Assembly (NCBI GenBank): GCA_013400975.1
Contig: WBMZ01003476.1
Span: 248,001-312,000 of the forward strand
DNA length: 64,000 bases
Source: Atrichornis clamosus
Taxonomy: Eukaryota; Chordata; Aves; Passeriformes; Menuridae
Direction of reading: 5' to 3'
The stretch's first letter is position 1; every line of letters begins with the position of its first letter. The position numbers and the translations under genes were made by a program. Of this stretch, positions 13,367-25,400 are shown in pieces. The notes under the pieces are model-generated. The model had not been told where the DNA came from. It worked only from the letters and a program-made list of their open reading frames with translations, and made no database searches.

Positions 13367-13608
13367 TTTCAAACTGAAAGAAGGGAAATACAGGTTAAAT
13401 ATATGGAATAAATTCTTTACTGTGATGAGACACTGGAACAGGTTTCCCAGAGCAGTTGTGAATGCGCCATCCCTGGCAGCGTTCAAGGCCTTGCCAAATG
13501 GGTCACTGAGAAACCTGGTCTAGGGGGAGGTGTCCCTGCCCACATCAGGGGGATTGGAATGATCATTAGGGTCCCTTTCAATCAAAGCCATTCTATGATT
13601 CTGTGATA
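13367..13608 (+). mobile_element. CR1 LINE 3' end with octamer tail
   Basis: The + strand reads through typical CR1 3'-end blocks. A CTGAAAGAAGGGAAATACAG block is followed by AAATTCTTTACTGTGATGAG, then GACACTGGAACAGGTTTCCC and CAGAGCAGTTGTGAATGCGC. Next come a TCCCTGGCAGCGTTCAAGGC block and a GGAGGTGTCCCTGCCCACAT block. The copy ends in ATTCTATGATTCTGTGA at 13590-13606. The tail sets the orientation as plus. The translated frame keeps a CR1-like string (RHWNRFPRAVVNAPSLAAFK, at about residues 39-58 of the frame starting at 13317), although this part is usually regarded as 3' UTR. It is strongly 5'-truncated, with similarity starting next to the hairpin at 13318-13359. Confidence 0.92.
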
Positions 13609-15581
13609 TCCACAACTAGAGGCTGCTTGTGATGAGGAATTTAATAGAGCTTTCAACATGAAAGAAATTTAAAGGACCTTAAGAATAGACACTTGTCTGT
13701 AAAATGGGAAACTTAGGTTCAGTTTCCTGCTTTAAGTGAAATAAGATTTCTTAGCTTAAGCTCAGAGTTATGCCAATACGTACATCTAACCCTCAAGAAA
13801 TCTGCCTCCAAGCATGGATTCCCTGAAATTTTTAGACTAACTCCAAGGCAAATAACCAGCCTCTCAGTGATGGCCTTCTACCAGTCCCTCACTTAGATGC
13901 TAGCACATGCACAGAACTGTAAAAGCGAGACTTCTGGGAGTAGGAAATTCAGGGAGCACAATTGTGATGACTGGAAGAAGAGACATTGCAGGTTGCTTGG
14001 CTCAGCCTTGATGCCACGGCACCTCCCTCTGAACGTGTGTTGGTGCACCCAGGGCGGGAATGATTCAGCACTGCGACACCAACAACATATGACTCCCCCT
14101 ATTAGGAGCACCTGTTGATAATTTAACAGCCTGAAGAACAGCTGAAAAATGAGCCTCAGTACTGGCAGACAGCACATCTATTCAGCACTAAATCTTCCCT
14201 CTTCAGCAGTTATTCAAGGCACTTGCTCCTACACTCTTGTTTACAATGGCTTAGCTCTGTTGGTATTTGTGTGTGGAGAGAACACAGGAAAATAAGAAAA
14301 GGAGGCAGTGTATTATCATCCAAGGTAAGAGAAGGCTGCCTGCCTCCATGGCACATCAAAACTAGCATTAATCACACAAATTTAAAAACGAAACAAACTC
14401 AACAACAATACTTAGAAAAACAGTTTTCATTTAAAAAAAAAAGTCCCCCCAAGATATTTTACAGGAGGACAGAACTGAAAGGCAAAACCAGATACTTCCC
14501 ACCAGATGAAAAAATAGAGAGCTAATCTCTCCCTAGACCCTGAGGAGAGGGAAGTGGACAGCTCTCTTTTACTGGAGCCTTTGCTGGAAATCACTGAAAG
14601 GTCTCACTTCAATTCAAGAGTGGAATGAGAACATATATGAAGTGATCTTCACTTCCTTAGTGCTGTGGACATCCTGTTTACCAGTTTTCTATCCCTCCAC
14701 TGACAGAGGAGCAGGGAGCTGAAAGGCACCTGAACAACCCGATCTAGTTGTAGCACTTCACCAAGAGCCTGGTTGCCATGCCCAAGAGTAATAAAAATGC
14801 AGTCCAGATATGATATCTAGGTTGAAGTTGCTGTTTTGGCTCTAACCATGTTAAGTTATATCCAACCAGATTTAATCTCTGACAATTCTAGACAAATGTG
14901 CAGATGTAAATTTCACCAGAGTATATTTTTGAGATCTAAAGGAGGGAAATTTATTATACAGATAGCAGTAGCATGGGGGTAGAGAACACAGACACAAACA
15001 GTCAGCAATAATGGCTGTACATCATGGCAGTATTTGCTTGTGGTTTCCTGTGTCAGGAGGAAATCGTTGTTCTTCTTCTGGAAGCCATCCTATTTCAAAA
15101 GACAAAGCCACAAACTTCATCTTGGCAATTACAGTCATCATTAGGATGGTCTGAACTGCCTCTGACATATAGTTGATCTTAGAAACAGAGCACTAAAATA
15201 ATATCCTGGCTTTTTGACAACATTGTCTATTCTATTCATGCAGTGAAATTAAAAATAAATAAAACTTTTCATTAAATAATATTTGAACCATCTTTCAAAG
15301 CTTTATAAAAAGTCACAGTTCCAGTTTCCTCATGTAAACCTCAATGGTTTGAAGAAAAATGCTAAGAAGATAATGCTTCATGGAAAATTTTGTTCAAACT
15401 ATTGTGATACCTTCAGATATATCCATCTTCTTTAATTTCTGTCCTTGATAGAAGGTTTTACATCCTATATTCAGAGTATGGGCATTTACTTGCACTTTGA
15501 GTGTAGACAGGTGAAGTTCCTCATTCCCACACACCTTTGGACTCTCTCTTTAACTGTTCTAATGAAGAACAAGGGCAAATG
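13609..15581. other. Unique non-coding DNA, no gene recognised
   Basis: No exon, RNA gene or repeat end recognised. A short A-run lies at about 14432-14441. Frames at 13893-14177 (-) and 14223-14525 (+) have no recognisable domain. Confidence 0.55.
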
Positions 15582-16325
15582 TCATAGAATCATAGAATGG
15601 TTCAGGTTGAAAGGGACCTTGAAGATCATCTAGTTCCAACACACCGACATGGGCAGGGATACTCTTAGTAGTCTAGGTTGCTGAGAGCCCCATCCAACCT
15701 GGCCTTGAACACTGCCAGGGATGGGGCATCCACAACTTCTCTGGGCAACCAGTTCTTGTGTCTGGAAAAGAATTTCTTCCCAATGTTTAACCTGAACATA
15801 TTCTCTTTTGATTTAAAGCCATTGCCCCTTCTCCTGTTACAACACACCCTTGTAAAATTTCTCTCCATCTTTCTTGTAGGCTCCCTTCAAGTACTGGAAG
15901 GCCATAATTAGGTCACCCAGAAGCCTTCTCTCCTCCATCCTGAACAATTCCAATTCTTCTTAGCGCTTCCTCATAGGAGAGGTGCTCCATCCCTTTAATC
16001 AACTTGGTGTCTCTCCTGTGGATTAATTCCAACAGGTCCACGTCCTTCCTGTGCTGGGACCCCAGAGCTGGGTGCAGCACTGCAGGTGGGGTCTCATCAG
16101 AGCACAGCAGAGGGGCAGAGTCCCCTCCCTCCCCTGCTGCCCACGCTGCTTTGGATGCAGCCCAGAACTTGTTTGGCTCTCTGGGCTGTGAGTGCACATG
16201 GCCAGGTGATGTCCAGCCTCTCACCCACCAACACCACCAGCAGGGCTGCTCTGGATCTGTTCATCCCCCAGCCTGTGTTGGTACCAGGGCTTGCTCTGAC
16301 CCAGGTACAGCACCTTGCACTGGAA
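15582..16325 (-). mobile_element. CR1 LINE, ORF2 C-terminus plus complete 3' UTR
   Basis: The 3' end lies at the low coordinate: the + strand starts TCATAGAATCATAGAATGG, the reverse complement of the CR1 octamer tail. Reading the minus strand from about 16325, the ORF2 C-terminal region is visible in pieces. One frame (within 16097-16453) holds a stretch ending LTAQRAKQVLGCIQSSVGSR. A second frame (15913-16224) holds RKDVDLLELIHRRDTKLIKG followed by MEHLSYEEALRRIG. The change of frame between them, and stops, show that the copy is dead. The 3' UTR follows from about 15900 down to 15582. This is the longest of the younger CR1 copies in the window. The frames on either strand between 15665 and 16453 belong to it and are not host genes. 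The 5' end is approximate, placed near the CAGCACCTTGCACTGG block. Confidence 0.93.
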
Positions 16326-19300
16326 ACTTCCAATAGTGCCACAAAAATGTAGTTCTCATTCCCTGGCCAGCTCTTATTGTAAAACAAATTAAGCTTAAGA
16401 TCAGATCCAAGAAAGAAAAAAATTTGTCTCAAAGGTACTGACAGCACACACACGGGCTAAAGACATTTACAAACGCACTTACAGGCCATGGTTTTTAAAT
16501 AATGTTTTACAAAGCTCTGGATTAGACCTCTGAATATTTATTCAATGGAAGAAACAACACACAGTTCTCACTGTAATAGAGAAATGGAGGGTTTAGGGCA
16601 AAAATAAAGTTAGTCAAGAGACTCAGCTATGCAAGAACTATAGAAAAGGCAGTGTAAGGAAGCAGCAGTTTCTTCTTCAGCATCCAGTTAGAGGTTGCAA
16701 GAGGTCTGCTTGGATGACAAGCAGAGGCCATCAGGATTTCAACATCGTGATCAGTGATGGGTTCAAAAACTCAAACCCAGTACTTAATAAAATCTCTGGA
16801 AATTAAAAAAAAAAAAGATGCAGGGAGGGCTAGTGTGAGACAATGAAAAATTTAGGTATTAAAACATAGAGGCTCACTGATTGACATCTATAATGTCATT
16901 TTGAAACCTGAGCCAGAGTAGTATGTCTACTCATCTGTAGCAAGATCTGAGCAGTCTGCTTGGTAACATTTAGGGACTGTATTTGGAATGTTTTACTGTG
17001 CCACTAGTTGGGTTTTATTTAATAACCCTTTTCTCAAATGGCTAATCATAGAGGAGGAAGTGTGATTTTTTCTTAATCTTATAATTTATTTTATGTTGTG
17101 TCACCTAATATTCTAATTGGATGTGTTTGAATCATACAGAAGTGAGTTAGGAATGGTTTAGTCATCTTGAATATGCTGTTGTAGTCCAGGAAGAGGATAA
17201 AACAGTAAAAGTTCAATTTTAACATACTTATTAATATTTTAGAAGAAAAACATTCTAAAAGTACATTTAAAAGTGGTGTCCATCCACAAGTTAGTCATTG
17301 TAGATAAGAATAAATCTTATCCCAGCTCATTCTGCCAGCAGAAGTTTGGGGTTTTTTAAATATATGAAATGAACTGTGACCCGTTTGAATAAAATGGAGA
17401 TGGGCCAGTTTTAATAAGTGGATTTTGTTCCCTTCTTTCATTTCCATGAAGACCATGAAAAATTGGACCAAAATAATTGGCTGCCTCTTTTAGCTGGATT
17501 TCTATGCATGGAATGGATAAATAGCACTTATGTTTGGTACCAGCACATGGCCTGAAGCTACAAAAAGAGCTCTTATATGTTTCCATTTGAGGCCAAAACC
17601 AATTTAAACATCAATGACCTCAATGGATTTTTGGATCAGACTACTTGGAAAGAAAGCATAGAATTAGTTTGGACTATCTCTGTCCAAGTCAGAGTGAGCA
17701 AATTTTTTACCACTCTTTTAAATAGTAGCAAGGGGAGAATTAGGAAGGCAAACAAGAGGTTTTTCAAAGGTCCCACCAATTTTAGAAAAATACCTAATAA
17801 GATTGAAGACTCTCTTCATATGAATCCCGATTTTTATAGAACATTGACAAGTTATTTTTCTATTTACCTCACAAAAGTAAATAATACCATTTGAAAATAA
17901 GAGTTTAAAAATACTTTGGAACACTCAATACAATTTGTGTTCCTTTAGGATAGGACTCATGTCATCTGAGTTTCATCATCTGAAAACTGATGTTTTGTCT
18001 CATTTAGACACTCTTTGGACACTTGTTGAAGGAATTTTGAAAATCACAGAAGCAATTCAGTCCGCTGAGGAATGGTGGATTATTTTGTCCACAGATTGAA
18101 AAGGGAGCAGTAGAGAGGAATAATGTGGATAAGATATCTAACATTTTAGACTAATCATGTTAAAGGAAAAAGAATCCAGTTCTCCATAGAGATGGAAAGG
18201 TGCTTTAAGGTGCCAAACAGTTACAATTGAACTCCTGTCTTACAGTTGTGCCATTATAGATGAAATGAAATAATTAAATAATAATACAGGAACTTATAAA
18301 AGTTCTTGGAAATAATTTTTCTATCTGTTCTTGTTACAGGAAAGTCTGTTATCTCAAGCCATTTCAAGGCTTCTAGTAATGTACAATTTATGGATTGCCT
18401 TGGGTCATGAGGATACACACCTTAAAAATAACTAGTGAGAGACAGAATTGAAGCTTACAAGCATAGGGGAAAGAGTTTCCTTCTTATCTCATTACATAAT
18501 GGCCTGCCACAATTTTGAGATTATTCTCATTTGTAGATGCAAAGACAAAAGCTCTTCTTGGGAAAGTGGAAAAATTTGAACATGTGGAGAATCCTGCTAA
18601 GAATAAACTTCTCTTTCCATCCATACCAGGATACAAGGAAGAAAAGTAACCTCCAACAATATGTGGCTGTTTGCAAGAAATATCAATCTCTTCAATCCTC
18701 ACAGTCTGTTCTAAAAGAGAACAAGTGCTCATAGCACTGTGCTAAATACAGGGTGAAGGAATTCATGGGTAGCATGCAGCAAAATGTCAAAGATCTGTGT
18801 TCATTGGAACAGATCACAAGATTGTGACCTTCTTAGACACGACTTGTATGAGTAGCTGTTGATGGGAGAGAGAAATTATATTACAAAACTTAGCACAGTT
18901 GATATTATTCACCCATATTTCACTTCTTATTTCTTCAAAATATTTTGCAGTGTTTCTGAGAAAAGATTTTCAGCCAAGATGAGAGACTATCAGTCATAGT
19001 GACAAAAGAGAACAAATTCTAATTAGTCTCTTTGAAGTCACAATTAATAACATCAAACTTATCAGTTCTTTAAAAATTTCCATATCTTCATGGATGATTT
19101 AATGATGATTGTATTCTAGTAAATTTTATCATGTATGATGCTTCTACTGGAGTTTTGATTTAGTTTATATCATATCCTCTTCTAACTTCTGTCTGGGAAA
19201 TTGCGATTGGTAGTGTGAATTCTGGAATGTTAACAGGTTGGGTATTTTAAAAAAAGAGCAAATGAGCTTTAGACAAAAAAGAGACCAAAAATACGCTGAA

Positions 19301-19376
19301 ACTAGACAGTTCGTAATGACCCCAAGTCCTTGGAAAAAGCAGGATGTATGTCTAGTGAAAATATGGTATAGTGAAA
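16326..19376. other. Unique non-coding DNA, no gene recognised
   Basis: AT-rich. An A12 run lies at 16805-16816. Frames at 17356-17586 (-) and 17577-17894 (+) have no domain that I recognise. No RNA gene, transposon terminus or exon was identified. Confidence 0.55.
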
Positions 19377-19471
19377 TGGTCTAGTGAAAGGTGTCTCTGC
19401 CCATTGTAGTGGCATTGGAACTAAATGATCTTTAAGACCCCTTCCAACCAAAGGCATTCTATGATTCTATG
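19377..19471 (+). mobile_element. Short CR1 LINE 3' tail (about 95 bp)
   Basis: The last part of CR1 only. TGGTCTAGTGAAAGGTGTCT is followed by CTGCCCATTGTAGTGGCATT, then the GATCTTTAAGACCCCTTCCA block and the tail ATTCTATGATTCTATGA. The tail shows plus orientation. The octamers are intact and the body is close to what I remember of the family, so this may be one of the less diverged copies. Extreme 5' truncation of this kind is common for CR1. Confidence 0.9.
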
Positions 19472-22400
19472 AAATACCTTCCTTCACACTAGCAGCTCCC
19501 TGATATTATCATCAGACCTATAAAAGAGAGCAAATAAAACTCTGGAAAAGAAAGAACAGATAAAAATGGGAACGTCTGGGCCAGTCAGCTTTTCTGGCAC
19601 TATAAACAGAAATTTCTCTAGTAAATTAAAGTTAACCACATGAGTGCACATTCAGTGGGGTCTCTGGTAGAGTGCATACAAGCCAGAGGTTTTCCACACA
19701 GTGTAACTTCCTGTCTTTAGTGGCACTGGGACAGTATGGCCAGATTAGACTACATTTGCCACCCCACTGTGTGTTTGTCTAGGCAACCACAGAAATGCTT
19801 TGAAACTAATGGGCAAGGACAGCTGTCTCAAAGGCTTCTGCAAAACTACGATCCAGGTATGACATTAGGATGGCTTGTTTGCATAGAAATGTTGGCAGTT
19901 TTAGCTACTGCGAGTAAGGAGAAAACAAAACTGATTCTATTTTAGTTATGCTGGTGTCATGTCCACATCAGAGACTTCTATTTTAGAGAAAAAGTCACTC
20001 TGTTCAGCAGTAACAGCGCTTTACCTCACTGGAGTTAAAACAGTCCAGCACCTGTTTTTTCTCATATTAGAGGCTGAAGGTATTTTCTTGCCACTTTCTT
20101 TTGTTATTTTTTTCTTTTTGAAAAAAGAAACAAAACAAAAATCGTTCTGCAAGTTTCACCAGAGGGAATAAAAGAAGGTGAGAAAAATGGTTTTTCTCTG
20201 GGTTCTTGCCCTTGCACCCACACACTAAATAAAGGAATACTGAGGACAGACAGTTCTAAATCTCAAAGGAAAATCATCAAAGCCAAAATAAAATCTTCTG
20301 ACTGAATTGCAATATTTCCTTTTCCCATGCCTTTTCTGGAACACTGGAATGAAAATGTTTCATTCCCTTGTTCTGGGTTTTTGTGTTGTTTTTTTTGTTT
20401 GGTTGGTTGGTTTGGTTTTTTTATATGGAATGGAAATGGCAGGAATCTGGAGGGAACCTTCTTCCCTTGGTGGTCCCAGCCCAGTGGGAGTCATGGGGCA
20501 GCCAGAGGTAGAGAAGAGAGAGGAAGATGTGTGCCTAGTTTAATGTGTGCCACCACACATTTTAGTAGCATCCACGATTATACACAGACAGGCCCCCTTG
20601 GATGTGCAGTCAGTGAGGAGGGAGAAGGGAGAGAAAAACATGGAAGTCCAGCTCATGTCTGTTGACTGGCCCATGCTGACCCAGCAGTCTGATGGAACCT
20701 GACTTACAAAGAAACTCTGTAGTGAATGCACTTGCTGTGGTACTGAAATTAGGGACACTCATTTGATAAGAGGGTCTGTTAAGGACTGTAAGTCTCCCTG
20801 ATGACAGTTCAGTTCTGTGGGAAGCTAGAAAAGCACAAAGCTGCTGCTAAGAGTAGCTCTGACAGGAATAGGTAAGTGTGGGTTGAAGCAATCATGATTC
20901 ATGATTAACTTACGGAAGCTAATCAAAAATCCTGTGGGCAATCCCTGGACCCCTAGTGCCTTCAAAACCTCTCACAGCAGTCTCTCAGTATGAAGAAGGG
21001 TATTAAATAAAGATGGAGAGTGATTTCTTAGGGACCTGAATGAGAATTTGATGGAATGGGCTCCTGTGCAATCCTGTGGTTGGCAATATCCTCACCTTTC
21101 CCATGACATATGCCTGTGAGGTTGGCTTGCTTGGCAAGTTTGCTCGAGCAGGTTAGGATACGCTTTAAGACACAAACCCAGATCTGAATAACAAATCAGA
21201 GTGATTAGGACTCATCAAAAAAACTCTTGCCTGGAAATGCCCAAGAGCAGAAAGATGCTGGATGTCCTGCCCTTCTCCTGTTTCCCTCCTTCCCTGCTTC
21301 AGTCAGATGCATGTGAAGAGTAGACATGGTCAGACAGAGAGGCTCCATGTGGGTCACAGTGGGAGATGCTCTTAGACTGGGTAATATTAAGGTGGTACAG
21401 CAGGAAACAGGAAGAGTAACTTTAATATAATCATAATCCATATATTTTCCTTTCAAGCATGAGAATCTGATAATTCTCAGTGCTTGCTGAGCTTCCCTGT
21501 TTGGCCGCAGAGCACACGAGGTTTATGTGAATCACTGTCAGAGGGCAAGTTTAAATTGTGATAAGTAGCCTATATGTAAAAGCAGTATTTCTGCATCAAG
21601 TAATAATGCTATGTTTCCTGGGAAAGGAGACGTTGAAATCCATCCTTTGTCACACGGTAACACGCACAATAAATGTAATTTTAAATCCATTAAAATGCTG
21701 CCAAATACATTAAACAGAAATATACAGAGGATTTATACACCAGAAGATTTACAGATTTCCTGAGTAGTACATCATTATCGGAACTGTCAATTTCAAAATA
21801 AAAATTGTCAAACCATCACTGAAACACCGTAAAAACTATGACAGAAATAGACAATAACTACTAAGTTTTTAAAAATAAAACCCTCAGCAAACCCACTCTA
21901 CACACAATTATCACCTCTGTAGACTACCAAGGAAACAGTAAAGTACTGAAGGATACCAAAGAGAACTCTGATATCCAACATAGTATCAGCACATTCCAAT
22001 TATTAAGTGCAAACACTGCTGAAAAGCAGATTGTTGTGCATTTAATGATGGGATGCGGAGGAGCTAACATCCAAAACAGAAAAAATCCCAGCTAAAAGAT
22101 GATAATTTGTTCTCACATTGTTGTGGCTTGGATTTGGGCTCCTCACCGGGCTCCTGACTGGTCAGCCTCACACTTGTTAGCCTCCTTGGTTAAGCTCAGA
22201 GAAAGACAAGCAGTAGCTTTGTCACAGTCTGCAGATAATTATTAAGTAGGAGATTTCTGACAGAGAGTTTGGGTAAGCCTTTCCTACTTACGAGCTTACC
22301 AGGCTGATGTGTTCAAATTCCAGGAAGCCAGTTCCATGCCTTCCTTTGATCTGAGAACACTACAGTGCCATCTTTCCCCTCCACGTCCTTTATGACCATT

Positions 22401-25400
22401 CCACTCCACTATTTCCTGGTAGACACAAGATTATATTGCAATATTGACCAACAAATCAAGTCTAAGGCTATCATTCCCTGATCGTCTAGTAATTTAAGCA
22501 CACCTTTCTCACCTCCCAAATCTTGCAGGTTCTGCAGATGTATAAATTGACCCTCAAAGAACATCTGGTGGCTAAAAACAAACAGGAACAAAGCCCTTAC
22601 AAGTGATTCTAGACGCAATTGATCTGAAATCTGAGAGTATAACATATATACTGTGCTGTCTTCTTTCCCTCATGCAGTTTCTTCATCATGCCTGTCCACT
22701 ATCGGAAGACAGAAGGAGTCTAGGATCATTCACTTTGGCATAGCTCCCTCTCTGCACCATGTGAGTCCTCTTTCCCAAGAAGCCTGCTTCCTGTCTTGCT
22801 CACTAGCTGAGTCAGATCCACTTGCAACAAAAGCATGCCTCACTTTCCTTCCCAGAAGACTGGTACCCCTTTGTCACATCTTTGCCATTATATTTTTAAG
22901 ATGCTACACCAAACACCTGTTTACAAGGAAGATCTTGTGCTGTAGACCTGGTTCCTCTCAAGGAAGTTCTGTGCTGTTGCTGTCTCACTACTTCACAGGG
23001 CTTCTGCTTGGATGAAGGTCATTTACTCCATTATTCTTCATGTTAATTACATGTCCACTCTTGATAAGATTTCACTGACCGCGGATGTAAAAGGTAACAG
23101 AGAAACTAGCCAGTGTTCCATTCAAAATGAGTTTGCAGTTTCACACTTGGAAGTATAAAGAGATCTGAATAGGTGGTTTATTAACAGATCAGGAGGAGTT
23201 GTAATGAACTCCTATTGCTGAGAGCTGAAGCAAGACTGTCTCAGATTAAAAGAAACACTTTATACAGGGAGAAAACTTAACCCTTTAAAAGACTTATCAT
23301 AATTTCTCTGCCATTTGAAATCTTCCTGATAAACTTGCACGTCCTAAAATATCTGTGTTGAATTCTCTTCTCAGGCTTGTACTCAGAAGCAGGATGGACT
23401 GGTTATCAGAATGCTTCTGTCTTAAAAACAAGTTTTACTTTATGAAGAGGTATGGTGGCAGTTTCACTGCAAAAATATTTCAGAGGAACTTGGTACTTGC
23501 ATATCATGTTATGTCTTGAGGAAAATCAATAGTAAAACAGAGAGAAGCATAGAGAGCTTTTCTATTAAATGACTGACCAGAATGAAAGGGAATAATGGGA
23601 CTGGTGTTGGGTCAGTATTTCTTCAAGAGTTTGGCGATTTGAATGTGAGGGTCTTCATTCTGGAATCTAATGAAGGCAACATTAAATTGAGTGTCTCCAC
23701 TGAATCCCCATGTTGGAGATCTGGAGCTTTGAAGTCAGTGACTAAATCTGCATTGGCTTAAATAAAACCTAGTGAAAAGTTGGAAGTGTTGTGACACAAA
23801 ATTGAATGGAATTACTGCAGCGTAGCAAGTTCATTGTGGTTTAGATTAAAGCATTAGTTTAATGCATTTTAGATAGCATTTGCTGGTGGCAAAGGATGCT
23901 GCTCAGTCAGTTCCTGTAGCTCTGCTGATGTCATTAAGCTGCGGTAATTCATTTGTCTATCATCATGCTAAGCTTTTCCCAGCTACTGGTGTACCCTAGA
24001 TTATGATCAGTTTTGTATTATTAGACTGCAAAATCTGACCTTCTGTTTGGTTGCAACTTTATTCAGCTTTGTAAAATGCTATTTGGTCACTTAATACCAC
24101 GTCTTGTTAATACTATCCTTAAACTGCAGTACTCTATAGACTGATTTGAGCTGATGCCCCTGAATGTCCTCAGCTGGCCTGATTATTTATTCTTGCTGGA
24201 TCTGTACCCCAGATATACATTCCTTTGTGTTTCACACTGTAACATCCACAATATCATTATTGATTAAGCCTATTTTACAGATTGTGAAGAAGTTAAATCG
24301 AAGAAACAGTAATGAGTGAGACTTTGAAGAATCCAGCAAACTTACTCTTGTTTTCAAAAGGAAAACTGCAGTAGGTATGGTAACAAAATCAAACTCTCTC
24401 AAACACAAACACCCCTTGTTTATGTTATTGCTCCCATTTGCACAGGAAAATCCCAAAAGCTGAAGTAATTTTTGCTGTACAAACATAATTTGGCTTGATT
24501 TGCACGTTGTTGTCCTTTTGAAATCCTGGCAGCCAGAGATAGGTGTCCTGCTTTGGCTGTGGACATCTGGTCACCCTCAAATGGAGCCAGTAATGCTAAT
24601 TAATTCTAGCAGTACACAATGCCTTGTTCTGTACTGTCATAATTCACTGAAGGCAGTGAAAGCTATACCCCTCTCTGTGAGGTTTCAAGCAAGCACGTGA
24701 TTGGAATATTATTCCATTTATATTTCACGTTCTTCATTAGCCCTCATTTACCTCAAAGAAAAGTTCAATTGCTCATACTTGGGAAAAACAGCAGGTTAAT
24801 TTAACTTGCTGAATAGACCTTTAACCACTAGGAAAGCTTACTATTTTCTGAAAACACCAACACTTTTGTTTATTGCATATTAACTGCAAAATAGTTTAAA
24901 TAAACAACTACCTTATCTTCACTTATCTTCCAAAATCCCACAATCAAATGAAAATCCAAGCCAGTACCTTTTAGTTCCAGTAAGGTTTAGCTATTTAATA
25001 GCCTTAAGTGCCTTTGAAAATACCCCATTTAATGGAAAAAGTGCTTTAATATGAGGGGTAGCAAACACTTCACATCAGCAGAAAAGGATAGTAATTTAAG
25101 AGTCTCAATTGCTTTACTTTAAGAATCTGGGGGCAAAGTGACATTTTCGGTACAGGTACCAATTATCTATATATTCAGCTTCTTCCATCACTGGATTTAT
25201 CTCCATTCCAGATTGTTGCATAACATGCTTTTAGGAGAAAATTTCAGCTAGTAGAACCCAAAGCTGGATGGCAAGACATGGTTTAGCGAAAATATTATTT
25301 CAGTGACAAGTGTGATGTACCAGATTTGTGGGGTGTGGGGGGGTGATGACAACAGGGGGGAACTCAGTAAACACACCTACAGACTTAATTCGTATGCACA

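Noticed and set aside
15665..16453. Several frames of 67-118 codons on both strands
   Set aside because: All lie in or overlap the CR1 copy at 15582-16325. The minus-strand ones are frameshifted ORF2 remnants and the plus-strand ones are shadows.
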